Assembly: GCF_000733295.1 (NCBI RefSeq)
Contig: NZ_JPMI01000232.1
Coordinates: 1 to 64,000 of the forward strand
Length of the DNA stretch: 64,000 bases
From: Archangium violaceum Cb vi76
GTDB lineage: Bacteria > Myxococcota > Myxococcia > Myxococcales > Myxococcaceae
Direction: 5' to 3'
Shown: piece by piece, positions 12,629-21,170 of the stretch
How the letters are laid out: each line of letters starts with the position of its first letter
How positions within the stretch are numbered: the stretch's first letter is position 1
Translations under genes and position numbers: made by a program
The notes under the pieces: model-generated
Database searches by the model: none
Told to the model about the DNA's origin: nothing
Seen by the model: only the letters and a program-made list of their open reading frames with translations

Positions 12629-12881
12629 CCGCGAGCTCGTAGTGGGACTCCTCTTCCTCACCGTCCGTGTACCGGACGACGAGGCCCGAGGGCTTGTGCT
12701 GGTGCGCCAGCCTGCGGCCACGGTGGATGGCCTGCGTCACGTTGGGGTACCGGTCGAGGCCGCGGCTGCCCTCGAGCCGGACGTACCAACCCCGTCCATC
12801 CGCGGCCACGATCACCCACCGCCGGCCGGTAGCGGTTTCCACCTCGCGTCGCTCGCTCTCTTTCCGAATCGCCAGGCTCAT
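12618..12881 (-). CDS. DUF2188-like small protein
   Basis: An 87-residue soluble protein. The central part, WVIVAADGRGWYVRLEG followed by a helix (TQAIHRGRRLAHQHKPSGLVV) and RYTDGEEEESHYEL, has the strand-strand-helix-strand pattern of DUF2188, whose members are small proteins of unknown function with a conserved Gly-Trp and an Ala-rich helix. It begins at the ATG at 12881 and lies between a convergent oxygenase gene and the SDR gene on the same strand (46 bp away). Confidence 0.65.
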   Translation of the reverse strand: MSLAIRKESERREVETATGRRWVIVAADGRGWYVRLEGSRGLDRYPNVTQAIHRGRRLAHQHKPSGLVVRYTDGEEEESHYELAVSP

Positions 12882-12927
12882 GAGGTGAAGCTGTCATGTA
12901 GCACCCGACGAGGCATTGTCCCCGGGG

Positions 12928-13938
12928 TCAGCTTGCGGAAGGCAGACGAGTGAGCAGGCGGGTTCTCAGCCACCAGAGGCCCAGGACCGCGGGTACCGTG
13001 GTGAGTGTGGTTCTCAACGCCGAGCGGCGGAGCCGCGTCAGGCCATGGGGCATCCAGCCGCCGCTGCTCTCCGCGCCATGTCTCGAGGGCTGGAAGAGAT
13101 TGCCCGGCGTCGGGAAGGCTGGAACATCCTGATACAGGTGCTGCCGGTCCACCATGCGGGCCATGAGGCGCTCGGCGAGGCCCGGGGCCACGAAGGACAG
13201 CAGGTTGAACTGGCGGGCCGAGTTGCCCACGAACAGCTCGCGCCGGGGCCATTGCGCCATGTGCACGATGGCCCGGGCCACGCGCTCGGCGGGGTACACC
13301 GGGGGCATGGCCTTGGCGGCGCGGCCACTGTAGTTGGCGGCGTGCTGGAAGAAGGGCGTGTCGATGGTGGCGGGCATCACCAGGCACACGTGGATGTCCC
13401 GGGCCTTCTTCACCGCCAACTCCTGCCGCAGGCTCCGTGACAGGCCGCGGATGGCGTGTTTGGAGGCGACGTAGGCGCTCACGTAGGGCTCCGACATCCG
13501 GGCCACCCTGGAGGCGTTGTTGATGAGCACCCCGCTGCCCTGCTCGCGGAAGAGGGGCAGGGCGGCCCGCGCTCCGTGCACGTAGCCGAAGAAGTTGGTG
13601 TCGATGATGCGGCGGAAGACGTCCGGAGGCGTGTCCTCGAAGAAGCCGAAGCCGGTGACGGCCGCGTTGTTCACCCAGATGTCGAGGCGGCCAAAGCGCT
13701 CCACCGCCCGGCGCGCCAGCTCCTTCACCGACGCTTCGTCCGTCACGTCCGTGGGCACCACGAGGGTCTCGGCGCCTGGCTCGGCGCATTGGGAAGCCAC
13801 CTCGTGGAGCGGTTGCTCGTTCCGGGCCGCGAGCACCACCTTCGCGCCGTGCCGGGCGAACGCGAGCGCCGTGGCGCGGCCGATGCCACTGGATGCGCCG
13901 GTGATGACCACCACGGACCCCTGGATCTTCCTGGGCAT
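12928..13938 (-). CDS. SDR family oxidoreductase
   Basis: A 336-residue short-chain dehydrogenase/reductase. The N-terminal Rossmann fold carries TGASSGIGRA (about residues 13-22), the Asp-Val-Thr after strand 4, NNA at about 90, the catalytic Ser region INNASRVA and the Tyr-Lys pair in YVSAYVASKHAIRG. The length exceeds the classical 250 residues; the C-terminal extension includes a basic stretch and a hydrophobic segment (TVPAVLGLWWL) that could anchor the protein to the membrane. NADP(H) preference is suggested by AARNEQ after strand 2. The substrate is unknown. Confidence 0.9.
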   Translation of the reverse strand: MPRKIQGSVVVITGASSGIGRATALAFARHGAKVVLAARNEQPLHEVASQCAEPGAETLVVPTDVTDEASVKELARRAVERFGRLDIWVNNAAVTGFGFFEDTPPDVFRRIIDTNFFGYVHGARAALPLFREQGSGVLINNASRVARMSEPYVSAYVASKHAIRGLSRSLRQELAVKKARDIHVCLVMPATIDTPFFQHAANYSGRAAKAMPPVYPAERVARAIVHMAQWPRRELFVGNSARQFNLLSFVAPGLAERLMARMVDRQHLYQDVPAFPTPGNLFQPSRHGAESSGGWMPHGLTRLRRSALRTTLTTVPAVLGLWWLRTRLLTRLPSAS

Positions 13939-14152
13939 ATCGCCTCCTCGTGGAGGCTAGGTACCGATTACGCAGCGCAGCAGTGGACATGCCGGCGGGG
14001 CCTTCCCGCTCCGAGCCCGTTGAATGTCCGGCAGCTGAGCAGACAGGCCCCTTCCCCCCTGCCTGTGTTCATGAGAGACCTGGGGAGTCCAGAGCGGACA
14101 TGCGTACCGCGGAGGTGCGCAGAATCTCCTTGCACTCGTGACAGGCCAACCG

Positions 14153-15268
14153 ATGGATACGGACCTCGACAATCCCCAGCTCGCGCGTGACGGATTCGAC
14201 GCCGCGAGCTTTCGCGAGCTGCTCGCCCGGTACAAGCGGGGCGAGCTCATCGAAGCCCCGCCGCTGGCGGGCGCCCTCCAGCCGCTCCAGGAAGGGGACA
14301 TCCAGCCGCTGCCGCGTGCGGGCACTCCCGAGTACGAGGACTGCAAGGCGCGGGGCGAGGAGGCGTTCCGCAAGGGCCATGTGGCGGGCCTCGTGGTGGC
14401 CGGTGGCGCCGGCACGCGCTTCGGCGGTGGGGTGAAGGGGCTCGTGCAGGTGGTGGGCGGGAAGACGTTCCTCGACTTCAAGCTGCTGGAGGCCCGGCAG
14501 TTGGGGAAGCGTTACGGGCGTCCGGTGTCCATGGCGCTGATGACGTCCTACCTCACGCATGAGGAGATCGCCGAGTACCTGGCGGACCACCGGCTGCAGG
14601 AGAACGTGTTCCTGTTCCGCCAGCGGATGCTCCCGCGGCTCACGTCCTCCGGCGAGCTGTTCAAGGACGCGGAGGGCAAGCTGTCCTTCGCTCCGTCCGG
14701 GCACGGCGACGTGTTCCGGGCGCTGCGCGACAGTGGCGTGGGCGACGAGCTGAGCCGGCGCGGCGTGCGCCACGTCTACTTCTCCAACGTGGACAACCTC
14801 GGGGCGACGCTGGACCCCGTCGTCATCGGTCTGCACATCAAGCAGGGCAAGGCCATGACGGTGGAGGTGACGCCGCGCAAGAACCCGAGCGGGGCGCTGG
14901 ATTCGGGCGCGGCGCCGGTGCGTCTCAAGGGCCAGCTCCAGTTGGTGGAGAAGGTGGACCCGACGCAGCATGGGTTCATCTCCACCAACAACATCACCTT
15001 CGACCTGGAGGCGATGATCGGCAAGGACGTCCCGATTCCCTACCGGGCGGTCTCCAAGAAGGTGGACGACAAGCCCGTGATTCAGCTCGAGCAGGTGACG
15101 GCGGAGGCGAGCAGCCTCACGCGTCCGGATGGCCAGCCGCTGATGCCGGTGGCCTTCATCGAGGTGGAGCGCGTGGACCCGGTGACCAGCCGGTTCGAGC
15201 CGGTGAAGGCGCCGGAGGATCTGCCGCGCGTGGCGGAGCGGTTGAAGCCGCGCCTGCTGGGCTCCTGA
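14153..15268 (+). CDS. UDPGP-family UTP-sugar pyrophosphorylase
   Basis: A cytoplasmic nucleotidyltransferase of about 371 residues that should form a UDP-sugar from UTP and a sugar 1-phosphate. The signature loop [21 protein letters not shown] is the UDPGP (eukaryote-like) version of the pyrophosphorylase motif, and [13 protein letters not shown] and [15 protein letters not shown] match the nucleotide and sugar-binding regions of UDP-GlcNAc/UDP-GalNAc and USP-type enzymes. It is unlike the bacterial GalU or GlmU fold members in motif wording. The sugar specificity is not clear. The ATG at 14153 is used; a GTG at 14138 in frame would add five residues. Confidence 0.88.
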   Translation: MDTDLDNPQLARDGFDAASFRELLARYKRGELIEAPPLAGALQPLQEGDIQPLPRAGTPEYEDCKARGEEAFRKGHVAGLVVAGGAGTRFGGGVKGLVQVVGGKTFLDFKLLEARQLGKRYGRPVSMALMTSYLTHEEIAEYLADHRLQENVFLFRQRMLPRLTSSGELFKDAEGKLSFAPSGHGDVFRALRDSGVGDELSRRGVRHVYFSNVDNLGATLDPVVIGLHIKQGKAMTVEVTPRKNPSGALDSGAAPVRLKGQLQLVEKVDPTQHGFISTNNITFDLEAMIGKDVPIPYRAVSKKVDDKPVIQLEQVTAEASSLTRPDGQPLMPVAFIEVERVDPVTSRFEPVKAPEDLPRVAERLKPRLLGS

Positions 15269-15285
15269 GAAGGTACGAAGCCTCG

Positions 15286-15322
15286 CGGGGTCCACGCTCC
15301 TCGATGGGGGCGGTGGACCCCG
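15286..15322. terminator. Convergent terminator hairpin
   Basis: A perfect 10-bp inverted repeat (CGGGGTCCAC at 15286-15295, GTGGACCCCG at 15313-15322) with a 17-base loop lies in the 70-bp gap between the stop codons of two convergent genes (15268 and 15339). There is no T-run, but position and symmetry fit a shared terminator. Confidence 0.6.
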
Positions 15323-15338
15323 GCTTCGGGGCCTGGCC

Positions 15339-15920
15339 TCACACCTTGCGCTCGGGTCCGTGCCAGAGGACGCGCCGGTAGTGGTGCAGGCCCGTGCGGG
15401 GACAGGGCTCCCGCGTCTCGGTGCGATCGCCCCAGCCCTCGGGCGCCGGCGTGTGCAGCAGGGGCGAGCCCTCGCGGAGCTGCTCGAAGACGCACGTGTC
15501 CCAGAGCTCGCCATTGAGGGCGAGCCAGTCGAGCAGGAGCCGCACTCCGTGCGGTGCCAGGAGTGGATCCATCAGCACGTCGAGGTGCTCGGCGCTGCCC
15601 TCGCCGAGCAGCCGCACCACGCGGCCCCCGTTCTCCTCGCGGATGGCCAGCGGCGCGAGCCCCACCAACCGGCCCTCGCTGCGCAGGGTGATGACCCAGG
15701 GCGGCCGTGGCGAGAAGGACGCGCCGGAGCTCCGGTACCAGGGCAGCAGCCACTCGGGCCGCTGGAAGGTGGTGGCCGTGGGGCAACGCGTCCACAGCCA
15801 GCGCCACTCGCCCTGGAGTTGCTCGAGGCCCCGGAGGGAGACGACCTCCTCCACCTCGAGGGGCGCGGGAGCCCGCGCTGGCCGGAGCTGGGGCGTCGTG
15901 GTGTCCGTGCTCAATGCCAT
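15339..15920 (-). CDS. Short CelD/BioF2-like acetyltransferase fragment
   Basis: A 193-residue protein that resembles the N-terminal GNAT half of CelD/BioF2-type acyltransferases: LEQLQGEWRWLWTRCPTATTF, EWLLPWYRSSG and RLVGLAPLAIREENGGRVVR are typical of the substrate side of that family. Full-length members usually have about 350 residues with the acyl-CoA-binding half at the C-terminus, which is missing here. The gene overlaps the end of the PIG-L gene by 10 bases, so the two are co-translated. In related loci such pairs act in modification of sugars or peptides (inference). It may be a shortened but functional form or a truncated gene. Confidence 0.65.
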   Translation of the reverse strand: MALSTDTTTPQLRPARAPAPLEVEEVVSLRGLEQLQGEWRWLWTRCPTATTFQRPEWLLPWYRSSGASFSPRPPWVITLRSEGRLVGLAPLAIREENGGRVVRLLGEGSAEHLDVLMDPLLAPHGVRLLLDWLALNGELWDTCVFEQLREGSPLLHTPAPEGWGDRTETREPCPRTGLHHYRRVLWHGPERKV

Positions 15921-16765
15921 GGTGCCTCCGGAAGTTTCAGCGTCTCGAGGGCCGCGCGGGCGAGCTCCCGCCAGCGGGCGCCTGTCATCCTCCAGCCGGA
16001 GGCCTCGTACTGGAGCGCTCCCTCGCGAGGTGGACGGGTGAAGTCGTAGCGCGGCGCGGCCCGGTAGTGCTCGCTGCCCACCGGGAAGGACTCCAGCGCC
16101 CGGGCTTGCGAGGCGTGGCACGCGAGCATCCGCCGCTTGGCGATGCACTCGGCCTCGGTGAAGGCCACGGTGGAGACCGGACGGCCATCCGGCGCGGGGA
16201 GGAACCCGGGAGCCATCTCCAGCAGTGCCGGAGGTGTGCGCCCCGCCCGCGCCAGCAGCGCCACGGCCGCATGCGCCATGAAGGCGGCGGAGTCGTTGTC
16301 CGGATGCCTGCCCTCGTAGGGGTGTGTCACGAGGAGCGCCGGGCGGAGCGCCTTGAGCAGCGCCACCAGGCACCCGGTGAGCGTGGCGAGGTCCAGTGCG
16401 GCCTCCTGGTCCACGGCGCCGAGCGAGAAGAGGTTGTCCCGGGGCACTCCCGCGAGGCGCAGGGCCTCGAAGGACTCCTCCTCGCGGATGCGCGCGTAGG
16501 CCTCGCGAGCGGGCGGTGCACCCGGGGGGCGCAGGGTGGGGTCCCTCGGAGCGCCATCGGTGACGTGGACGACGTGGCAGCCGGGACTGCGGCGCAGCAG
16601 CCACGAGGCGCCCAGCACCTCGTCATCCGGGTGCGCGGCCACGAAGAGGAAGGAGCCGCGCAACGCCTGGGGCGGCAGCAGCAGCGGCGCGAGGATGTCT
16701 CCGACCGTGCGCCCGTCTCCACCCAGGTACCTGTCCAACGACGTCGATTCATCAGGAGGCCGCAT
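15911..16765 (-). CDS. PIG-L family deacetylase
   Basis: A 284-residue zinc-dependent N-deacetylase of the PIG-L/LmbE fold. The zinc motif AAHPDDEVLGAS (His, Asp, Asp) is near residue 43, and the distal His region appears as VTHPYEGRHPDNDSAAF. Relatives remove the acetyl group from N-acetyl sugars or sugar derivatives such as GlcNAc-inositol. The start at 16765 is supported by a GGAGG Shine-Dalgarno; the frame continues to 16858 but that part covers low-complexity non-coding DNA. It forms an overlapping pair with the acetyltransferase-like gene downstream. Confidence 0.88.
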   Translation of the reverse strand: MRPPDESTSLDRYLGGDGRTVGDILAPLLLPPQALRGSFLFVAAHPDDEVLGASWLLRRSPGCHVVHVTDGAPRDPTLRPPGAPPAREAYARIREEESFEALRLAGVPRDNLFSLGAVDQEAALDLATLTGCLVALLKALRPALLVTHPYEGRHPDNDSAAFMAHAAVALLARAGRTPPALLEMAPGFLPAPDGRPVSTVAFTEAECIAKRRMLACHASQARALESFPVGSEHYRAAPRYDFTRPPREGALQYEASGWRMTGARWRELARAALETLKLPEAPWH

Positions 16766-16860
16766 ACATGGGCCTCCTTCCTGGTGTTCTCTCCACGCCG
16801 CCTCTCCTTCCCGCCCTGTCCTGCTCCATCCCGCCCTGTCCCACCCCGTTCCACCCACCT

Positions 16861-16916
16861 TGCTTCAACTCACCCTGCTTCAATCCACCCTGCTTCAATC
16901 CACCCTGTTTCAACCC
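16861..16916. repeat. 15-bp tandem repeat, about 3.7 copies
   Basis: Units of TGCTTCAAnTCCACCC-like sequence repeat head to tail at 16861, 16876, 16891 and 16906 (the last is partial). Units two and three are identical. The tract lies about 95 bp upstream of the PIG-L start codon and directly beside the REP-like pair. Confidence 0.85.
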
Positions 16917-16925
16917 TCGCCCACT

Positions 16926-17061
16926 TTCCCCTCTCCCTCCGGGAGAGGGTCAGGGTGAGGGTATCCGTCACCGTTCTTCCAATCCGTGAACACGGGTGGG
17001 GGATGCAACCCGGTTGAACCCGGCACCCTCACCCCGTCCCTCTCCCGGGGGGAGAGGGGAA
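16926..17061. repeat. Composite REPIN-like element, inverted hairpin pair
   Basis: Two hairpins in opposite orientation: CCCCTCTCCC-TCC-GGGAGAGGG with GTGAGGGT behind it at 16926-16962, and ACCCTCACCCCGT with CCCTCTCCC-GGGG-GGAGAGGGG at 17024-17061. About 60 bp of spacer containing CGTTCTTCCAA lies between them. A REP doublet of this kind is the layout of REPINs, which are moved in trans by RAYT transposases in other bacteria. The right hairpin ends 5 bases before the stop codon of the DUF4202 gene. No RAYT gene is in the window. Confidence 0.75.
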
Positions 17062-17065
17062 GGTT

Positions 17066-18022
17066 TCATGCGGACTCCTGAATCGTGGACGGCAGGGTGA
17101 TGGCCCCGACGGCCTCCTCGAGGAGGCGGCGCACCTGGGGGGCGAGCCGCACGCGGGCCAGCCGCCAGCGCTGATTGGGGCGCAGCCGTCCGAGCGTGTA
17201 GGTCACCTTGCGGCGGGTGTGCTCGAGCGGAAAATAGCGGGCGAAGCCCGAGGCGTTGAGCGAGAAGAAGGACAGGGCGTCCGCGTCGTTGAGGAGCGTG
17301 AGGCTCACGTCGCTCTCGGGACGCTCGTGACGGCCGATGAGCCAGCGCACGCGCTCGATGGTGGCCTTGTCCATGCCCACGTCGGAGAGCAGCGCGCACG
17401 CCACGTCCGCGCCGCGGGCGGCATGGGCGTCCTTGAAGGCCTGGTAGTCCGGGGCGTGGTGCTCCACGCGCGCGTCGGCCTCGGACAGCAGGCGCTCCAC
17501 GTCGTGGAAGAGGGCCGCCGTCTGCAGGGCCAGGTCCGCGTGGGGCGCGAGCCGCAGCACCCACTGCCAGGTGTCCAGCGCATGCCGGTAGTCCGCCACC
17601 ACCAGGGGCTTGCTCAGGTCGTGCAGGGCCAGGTGGCGCGCGAGGATGGCGTCGAAGAGGGGCCCGGCGGAGGCGGCGTTGCGGCGGCCGATGAGTCCCT
17701 GGTAACGGGTGAGCACTTCCAGGGCGGTGGCCGCGAGCGCCTCGCGCGGGGAGCCGGTGATGTGCAGGGCCAGGTCGTGGCCCGCGAGGCTCCCGGCGGC
17801 GTCGGCGGTGAAGACGCGCTCGTCCCAGTCGAACGGATCGAACCCCGGGGCGCGCCACTGCTGGGCGTCCAGCTTCAGCACGTTCTCGTGGCCATCCAGG
17901 GTGACGGGCCACACGGTGATGGTGGGAAACTCCTCGGCCAGCTGGACGAAGGCACCGGAGTGCGCTCGTGTCGCGTCTTCAGCCTGGAAGTCCGTTTCGG
18001 ACAGCAGCAGCTGTCGGATCAT
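17066..18022 (-). CDS. DUF4202 family HD-like protein
   Basis: A soluble 318-residue protein. The C-terminal two thirds match DUF4202: HDLSKPLVVADYRHALDTWQ, LALQTAALFHDVERLLSEAD, EHHAPDYQAFKDAHA and TLLNDADALSFFSLNASGF. The His-Asp pair in FHDVERL and the later His and Asp residues look like an HD-type metal site, so a phosphohydrolase activity is plausible but unproven. The N-terminal 110 residues have no family I recognise. ATG at 18022 lies at the start of the coding-like region. The REP-like element sits directly behind the stop. Confidence 0.8.
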   Translation of the reverse strand: MIRQLLLSETDFQAEDATRAHSGAFVQLAEEFPTITVWPVTLDGHENVLKLDAQQWRAPGFDPFDWDERVFTADAAGSLAGHDLALHITGSPREALAATALEVLTRYQGLIGRRNAASAGPLFDAILARHLALHDLSKPLVVADYRHALDTWQWVLRLAPHADLALQTAALFHDVERLLSEADARVEHHAPDYQAFKDAHAARGADVACALLSDVGMDKATIERVRWLIGRHERPESDVSLTLLNDADALSFFSLNASGFARYFPLEHTRRKVTYTLGRLRPNQRWRLARVRLAPQVRRLLEEAVGAITLPSTIQESA

Positions 18023-18227
18023 CGCGTCTCCCGCGGGTGGCCCGCACGTGAGGACGCGTCAAGGTGCTGTCGCCGGGGTGGAAAGGCCAGGGCTCCATGT
18101 ATGGGCGCGTGGGCCAATGCACCGGGCGACGGTCCCCACGTGTGCCAGTGCACGGAGCCCACGGGAGGCCCGTGCGCTGGCGCACACCAGGTGGCGTCCA
18201 CCCGGGAGACGGCTGGACACCGGGTGA

Positions 18228-18470
18228 CTACGGGCGGCCGTTGTCGGCCGGCTGGTCGAAGGCGTACTGCTCCGCGCGTGGCGCGGCGTCATCGTGGAAC
18301 AACGGGCACTTCTGGCAGGTGAAGCCTTCCCAGTCCTCACGCACCGCCGCGTCGATGCACAGCGCGTAGGAGCGGCAGTGGACGTTGCGGTAGTCCTCGA
18401 CGCGATGGTGGTCCGCCCACATAGGCAGGCGGAGCTCGGTGGGATTGGGCTTGGGTGGCGAGCAGGCCAT
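18228..18470 (-). CDS. Small Cys-rich protein
   Basis: An 80-residue cytoplasmic protein with five cysteines. Two form a CQKC knuckle and two lie in CRSYALC, which together could bind one zinc ion or an iron-sulphur centre. The rest (WADHHRVEDYRNVHCRS) is His-rich. No family is recognised. It reads away from the TPR lipoprotein gene, with an inverted repeat in the shared upstream region. Confidence 0.6.
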   Translation of the reverse strand: MACSPPKPNPTELRLPMWADHHRVEDYRNVHCRSYALCIDAAVREDWEGFTCQKCPLFHDDAAPRAEQYAFDQPADNGRP

Positions 18471-18490
18471 GTCGCTGAACTCCCTTCTCT

Positions 18491-18520
18491 AAGAATCTGT
18501 GAGCCCCCCTCGGGATTCTT
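18491..18520. promoter_or_regulatory. Inverted repeat in divergent promoter region
   Basis: AAGAATC at 18491-18497 and GATTCTT at 18514-18520 form a perfect 7-bp inverted repeat around a C-rich centre, 20 bases upstream of the Cys-rich protein start. It may be an operator or a 5' hairpin of the leftward transcript. Confidence 0.4.
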
Positions 18521-18716
18521 CATACCCACTGGTGCGTCGCGTCATTCCCGAGCCGGGAAGAGGGATGTGGTGAGTCGCCTCGTCCGCACAACAGGCGAGC
18601 GGGCGGGCGCCCGGCGGCGAGCCCGTCACGCAACCGTTTCCGGGGGCCCGCTCTCCTGGTTGGTGCGCCTTCACTCGGCGCTTCATCCGGATGGGGCTTT
18701 CCCCGACAATGCGCCC

Positions 18717-20525
18717 GTGCGTTCCTCGTTCGAGCCCCCCTCGTCGCCCCTGGCCCGCCGGCTGGGACTGGTTGCCCTCACCGTCGTCACCCTGCTGGCC
18801 GCGGCGGGCTGTTCGCCCTTCGCCCGGGCCCTCAAGGAGGGTGACACGTTCTCCGCCCAGCAGAAGTGGGCCGAGGCGGAGGAGGCCTACCTGCGCGCCC
18901 TGGCGGAGGAGCCCAACGACGCGGAGGCGAAGGCGAAGCTGCTCAAGCTGCGCCAGCAGTGGAGCGCGGAGATTCTCCAGGGCGCCCGGGTGAAGCACAC
19001 CGAGGGAGACCTGGCCGGTACCACGTCGCTGCTGGTGCGCGCGCTGCAACTGGACGGCGAGAACGTGGATGCGCGCATGCTGCTGGCGCAGACGTTGGAG
19101 GCCCGGGTGGAGGTGGCCCAGAAGGCGCTGAAGGAGGATCGGCTGCCGGAGGCCCGGGCCGAGTTCGAGGCGGTGCTGGCGGTGGACGCGGGGAACGTGG
19201 CGGCGCGCAAGGGCGTCATCGGGGTGCAGACGGCGCTGGCGCGGCGGTGGTTCGGCACGGCGCAGCGGTTGGAGGAGGAGGGCAAGCTGGGCAACGCGCT
19301 GCTGGCGTACGTGCGCGCGAACCAGGAGCAGACGGGGGCCACGCCCGCGCTGGAGCGCGCCGAGGCGGTGCGCCGCAAGCTGCAGGACGAGATCGCCTTC
19401 CTGGTGGTGACGGGGCCGGCGGAGGACAAGGCGGAGGCGCCGGACGTGGCGCAGCGGTTGTCGCCCGGGCGGCTGTCGGCGCTGCTGCCGCAGGAGGTGC
19501 CCATCCGCGTCATCACCGCCGATGCGCCCAAGGACCACGAGGGCGTGCGCCTGGGGCTGTCGGTGGAGCGGGTGATGCCGGTGAAGTCGGTGGAGCAGGC
19601 GCAGAAGTCGCAGCGCTACCTGGTGACGAACAAGGCGGTGCCCAACCCGCGCCGGCTGCAGACGGAGTCGGCGCTGCTGGAGCAGGAGCGCAAGCTGGAG
19701 GACGTGGAGCGCAAGCTGTCGGGCGTGCTGCGGGACTACCTGCGCAAGCAGGACGAGCTGTCCCAGGCGCGCGAGGTGGCCACCCGCTGCCGCTCGCGCG
19801 AGCGCCAGGCGTGCAGCACCGCGCTGGCCGAGTGTGTGAGGGCCTTCGGCCAGTCCAAGCCCGGCGAGGTGCCCAAGGAGTGCAGCCCCTCGCGCTGCAA
19901 CCCCCAGTGCGAGGCGGAGGAGGGCGCGTTGTCGCAGCGGGCCTCGGCGGCGCAGGAGCTGGAGCGCCGGCTGGAGTCGGCGCAGGAGAACGCGGAGACG
20001 CAGCGGCGCGAGGTGCAGCGGGGCCGGGACGCCTACTACCGCGAGCCCCTCACGGTGGACGAGCCCGTCTACGCCGAATACCCGTACGACGTGGAGCTGC
20101 ACCGGCTGTCCATCACCGCGAGCGTGACCGAGCGGCTGGTGTCGCTGTCCAAGGACGCGGCGGCGGCCTCGCCGCACAGCGAGGACTACGCGGCGATGCA
20201 CGAGGACGCGGCCAACAAGGCCTATGACAAGGTGGGCGTGCTGGCGGACCCGGTGCAACTGCGCACCGAGGCGGAGCTGCGGGTGGAGGCGGGTGACAAG
20301 GCCATGCAGTCCATCGCCCAGCGGGTGATGGAGCACTTCGACGTGTACCGCCAGCGCCGGGTGCAGGATGCGCGCCGGGGCATGGTGCGCCCCAGCGCCG
20401 AGGACGTGGTGGAGACGGCGGTGCGCGCGCTGCTGCTCACCGCGGACGAGCCGCCCCAGGACATCCTCCAGGCGCTGTCCCAGGCGCGCGGCCTCACCCG
20501 CCCCGAGTCCATCTTCGGGCGCTGA
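18717..20525 (+). CDS. TPR lipoprotein
   Basis: A lipoprotein of about 602 residues. The GTG at 18717 gives a signal peptide with hydrophobic core LGLVALTVVTLL and lipobox AAAGC near residue 35. TPR-like repeats follow (about residues 40-230: AEEAYLRALAEEPNDAEAKA, LLVRALQLDGENVDARM, ARAEFEAVLAVDAGNVAAR). A middle region without recognised domain, a charged coiled coil with a six-Cys cluster (about 355-400) and a helical C-terminus come after. Its role is probably as an envelope scaffold; no enzymatic motif is seen. The ATG-started frame extends far upstream but the lipoprotein signal decides the start. Confidence 0.8.
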   Translation: MRSSFEPPSSPLARRLGLVALTVVTLLAAAGCSPFARALKEGDTFSAQQKWAEAEEAYLRALAEEPNDAEAKAKLLKLRQQWSAEILQGARVKHTEGDLAGTTSLLVRALQLDGENVDARMLLAQTLEARVEVAQKALKEDRLPEARAEFEAVLAVDAGNVAARKGVIGVQTALARRWFGTAQRLEEEGKLGNALLAYVRANQEQTGATPALERAEAVRRKLQDEIAFLVVTGPAEDKAEAPDVAQRLSPGRLSALLPQEVPIRVITADAPKDHEGVRLGLSVERVMPVKSVEQAQKSQRYLVTNKAVPNPRRLQTESALLEQERKLEDVERKLSGVLRDYLRKQDELSQAREVATRCRSRERQACSTALAECVRAFGQSKPGEVPKECSPSRCNPQCEAEEGALSQRASAAQELERRLESAQENAETQRREVQRGRDAYYREPLTVDEPVYAEYPYDVELHRLSITASVTERLVSLSKDAAAASPHSEDYAAMHEDAANKAYDKVGVLADPVQLRTEAELRVEAGDKAMQSIAQRVMEHFDVYRQRRVQDARRGMVRPSAEDVVETAVRALLLTADEPPQDILQALSQARGLTRPESIFGR

Positions 20526-20534
20526 GGCGCACCC

Positions 20535-21170
20535 TCACCGTGAGACGAAGGGCGTGAGCCGCCGCACCTGCGCGGCGTGGAGCTCCCAGAACACGGCCTG
20601 GAGCTGCCTCTCGCGGGCCGGGCCCCACCAGGCCTCGTCGTCAGAGAGCTCGAACACCCGTTCCCAGCTCTGGATGACCCGGGAGGCGAAGGGTTCGGGG
20701 TACGGCCAGGCGTCCGTCACCCCCGCGCGCCGGAGCGCCCGCTCGAAGGCCCGCGCATCGCGCTCGGAGCGCGCGAGGTAGGTGCGGTTGAGGACCGCAT
20801 GCCACTTCTGGAAGTCGGACAGCAGGACGCTCCGCCTGGGGAGCACGGCTTCGATACGCACGGCGAGGGTTCCGGGAGGACAGTGGCCCCTGGCACGGAG
20901 GTCCGGCTGGGGACGGCCCTCTCCGCCGTACTGGACCCAGGCCCAGAGCGGGTAGCGGCAGCCTGGAGGCGGCGGGCCCACCCGCTTCGCCAGTTGTTCG
21001 CCCATCCAGGCGTAGGCGTCCTGGCGGTAGCGGGGGATTCGCCTGCCGTCCGTGCGCAGCACGCCCCGCCGTTCCAGCAGCGCGCGCTCGGGGTCCGAGC
21101 GGATGGTCCAGAGTCTCAGGGGGTCTTCCGGCCTCGGGCGGGCCGTACCCGGACGCGAGGACCTATCCAC
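20535..21170 (-). CDS. DUF3841 domain protein
   Basis: A soluble protein of about 211 residues matching DUF3841 over most of its length: LWTIRSDPERALLERRGVL, YRQDAYAWMGEQLAKRVGPP, YPLWAWVQYGG and VLLSDFQKWHAVLNRTYLA. The family is of unknown function, often found in firmicutes and sporadic elsewhere, which suggests horizontal spread. The GTG start at 21170 overlaps the stop of the upstream small secreted protein by 8 bases (GTGGATAG), so the two genes are coupled. The longer frame to 21305 lies wholly inside the upstream gene and is not used. Confidence 0.82.
   Translation of the reverse strand: MDRSSRPGTARPRPEDPLRLWTIRSDPERALLERRGVLRTDGRRIPRYRQDAYAWMGEQLAKRVGPPPPGCRYPLWAWVQYGGEGRPQPDLRARGHCPPGTLAVRIEAVLPRRSVLLSDFQKWHAVLNRTYLARSERDARAFERALRRAGVTDAWPYPEPFASRVIQSWERVFELSDDEAWWGPARERQLQAVFWELHAAQVRRLTPFVSR

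Larger units (their letters stand above)
16766..17065. other. Repeat-rich intergenic region
   Basis: No gene is seen in these 300 bases. The region holds pyrimidine-rich low-complexity DNA, a 15-bp tandem repeat (16861-16916) and the paired REP-like hairpins (16926-17061). It separates the PIG-L gene start from the DUF4202 gene end, both on the minus strand, and must contain the PIG-L promoter. Confidence 0.7.
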
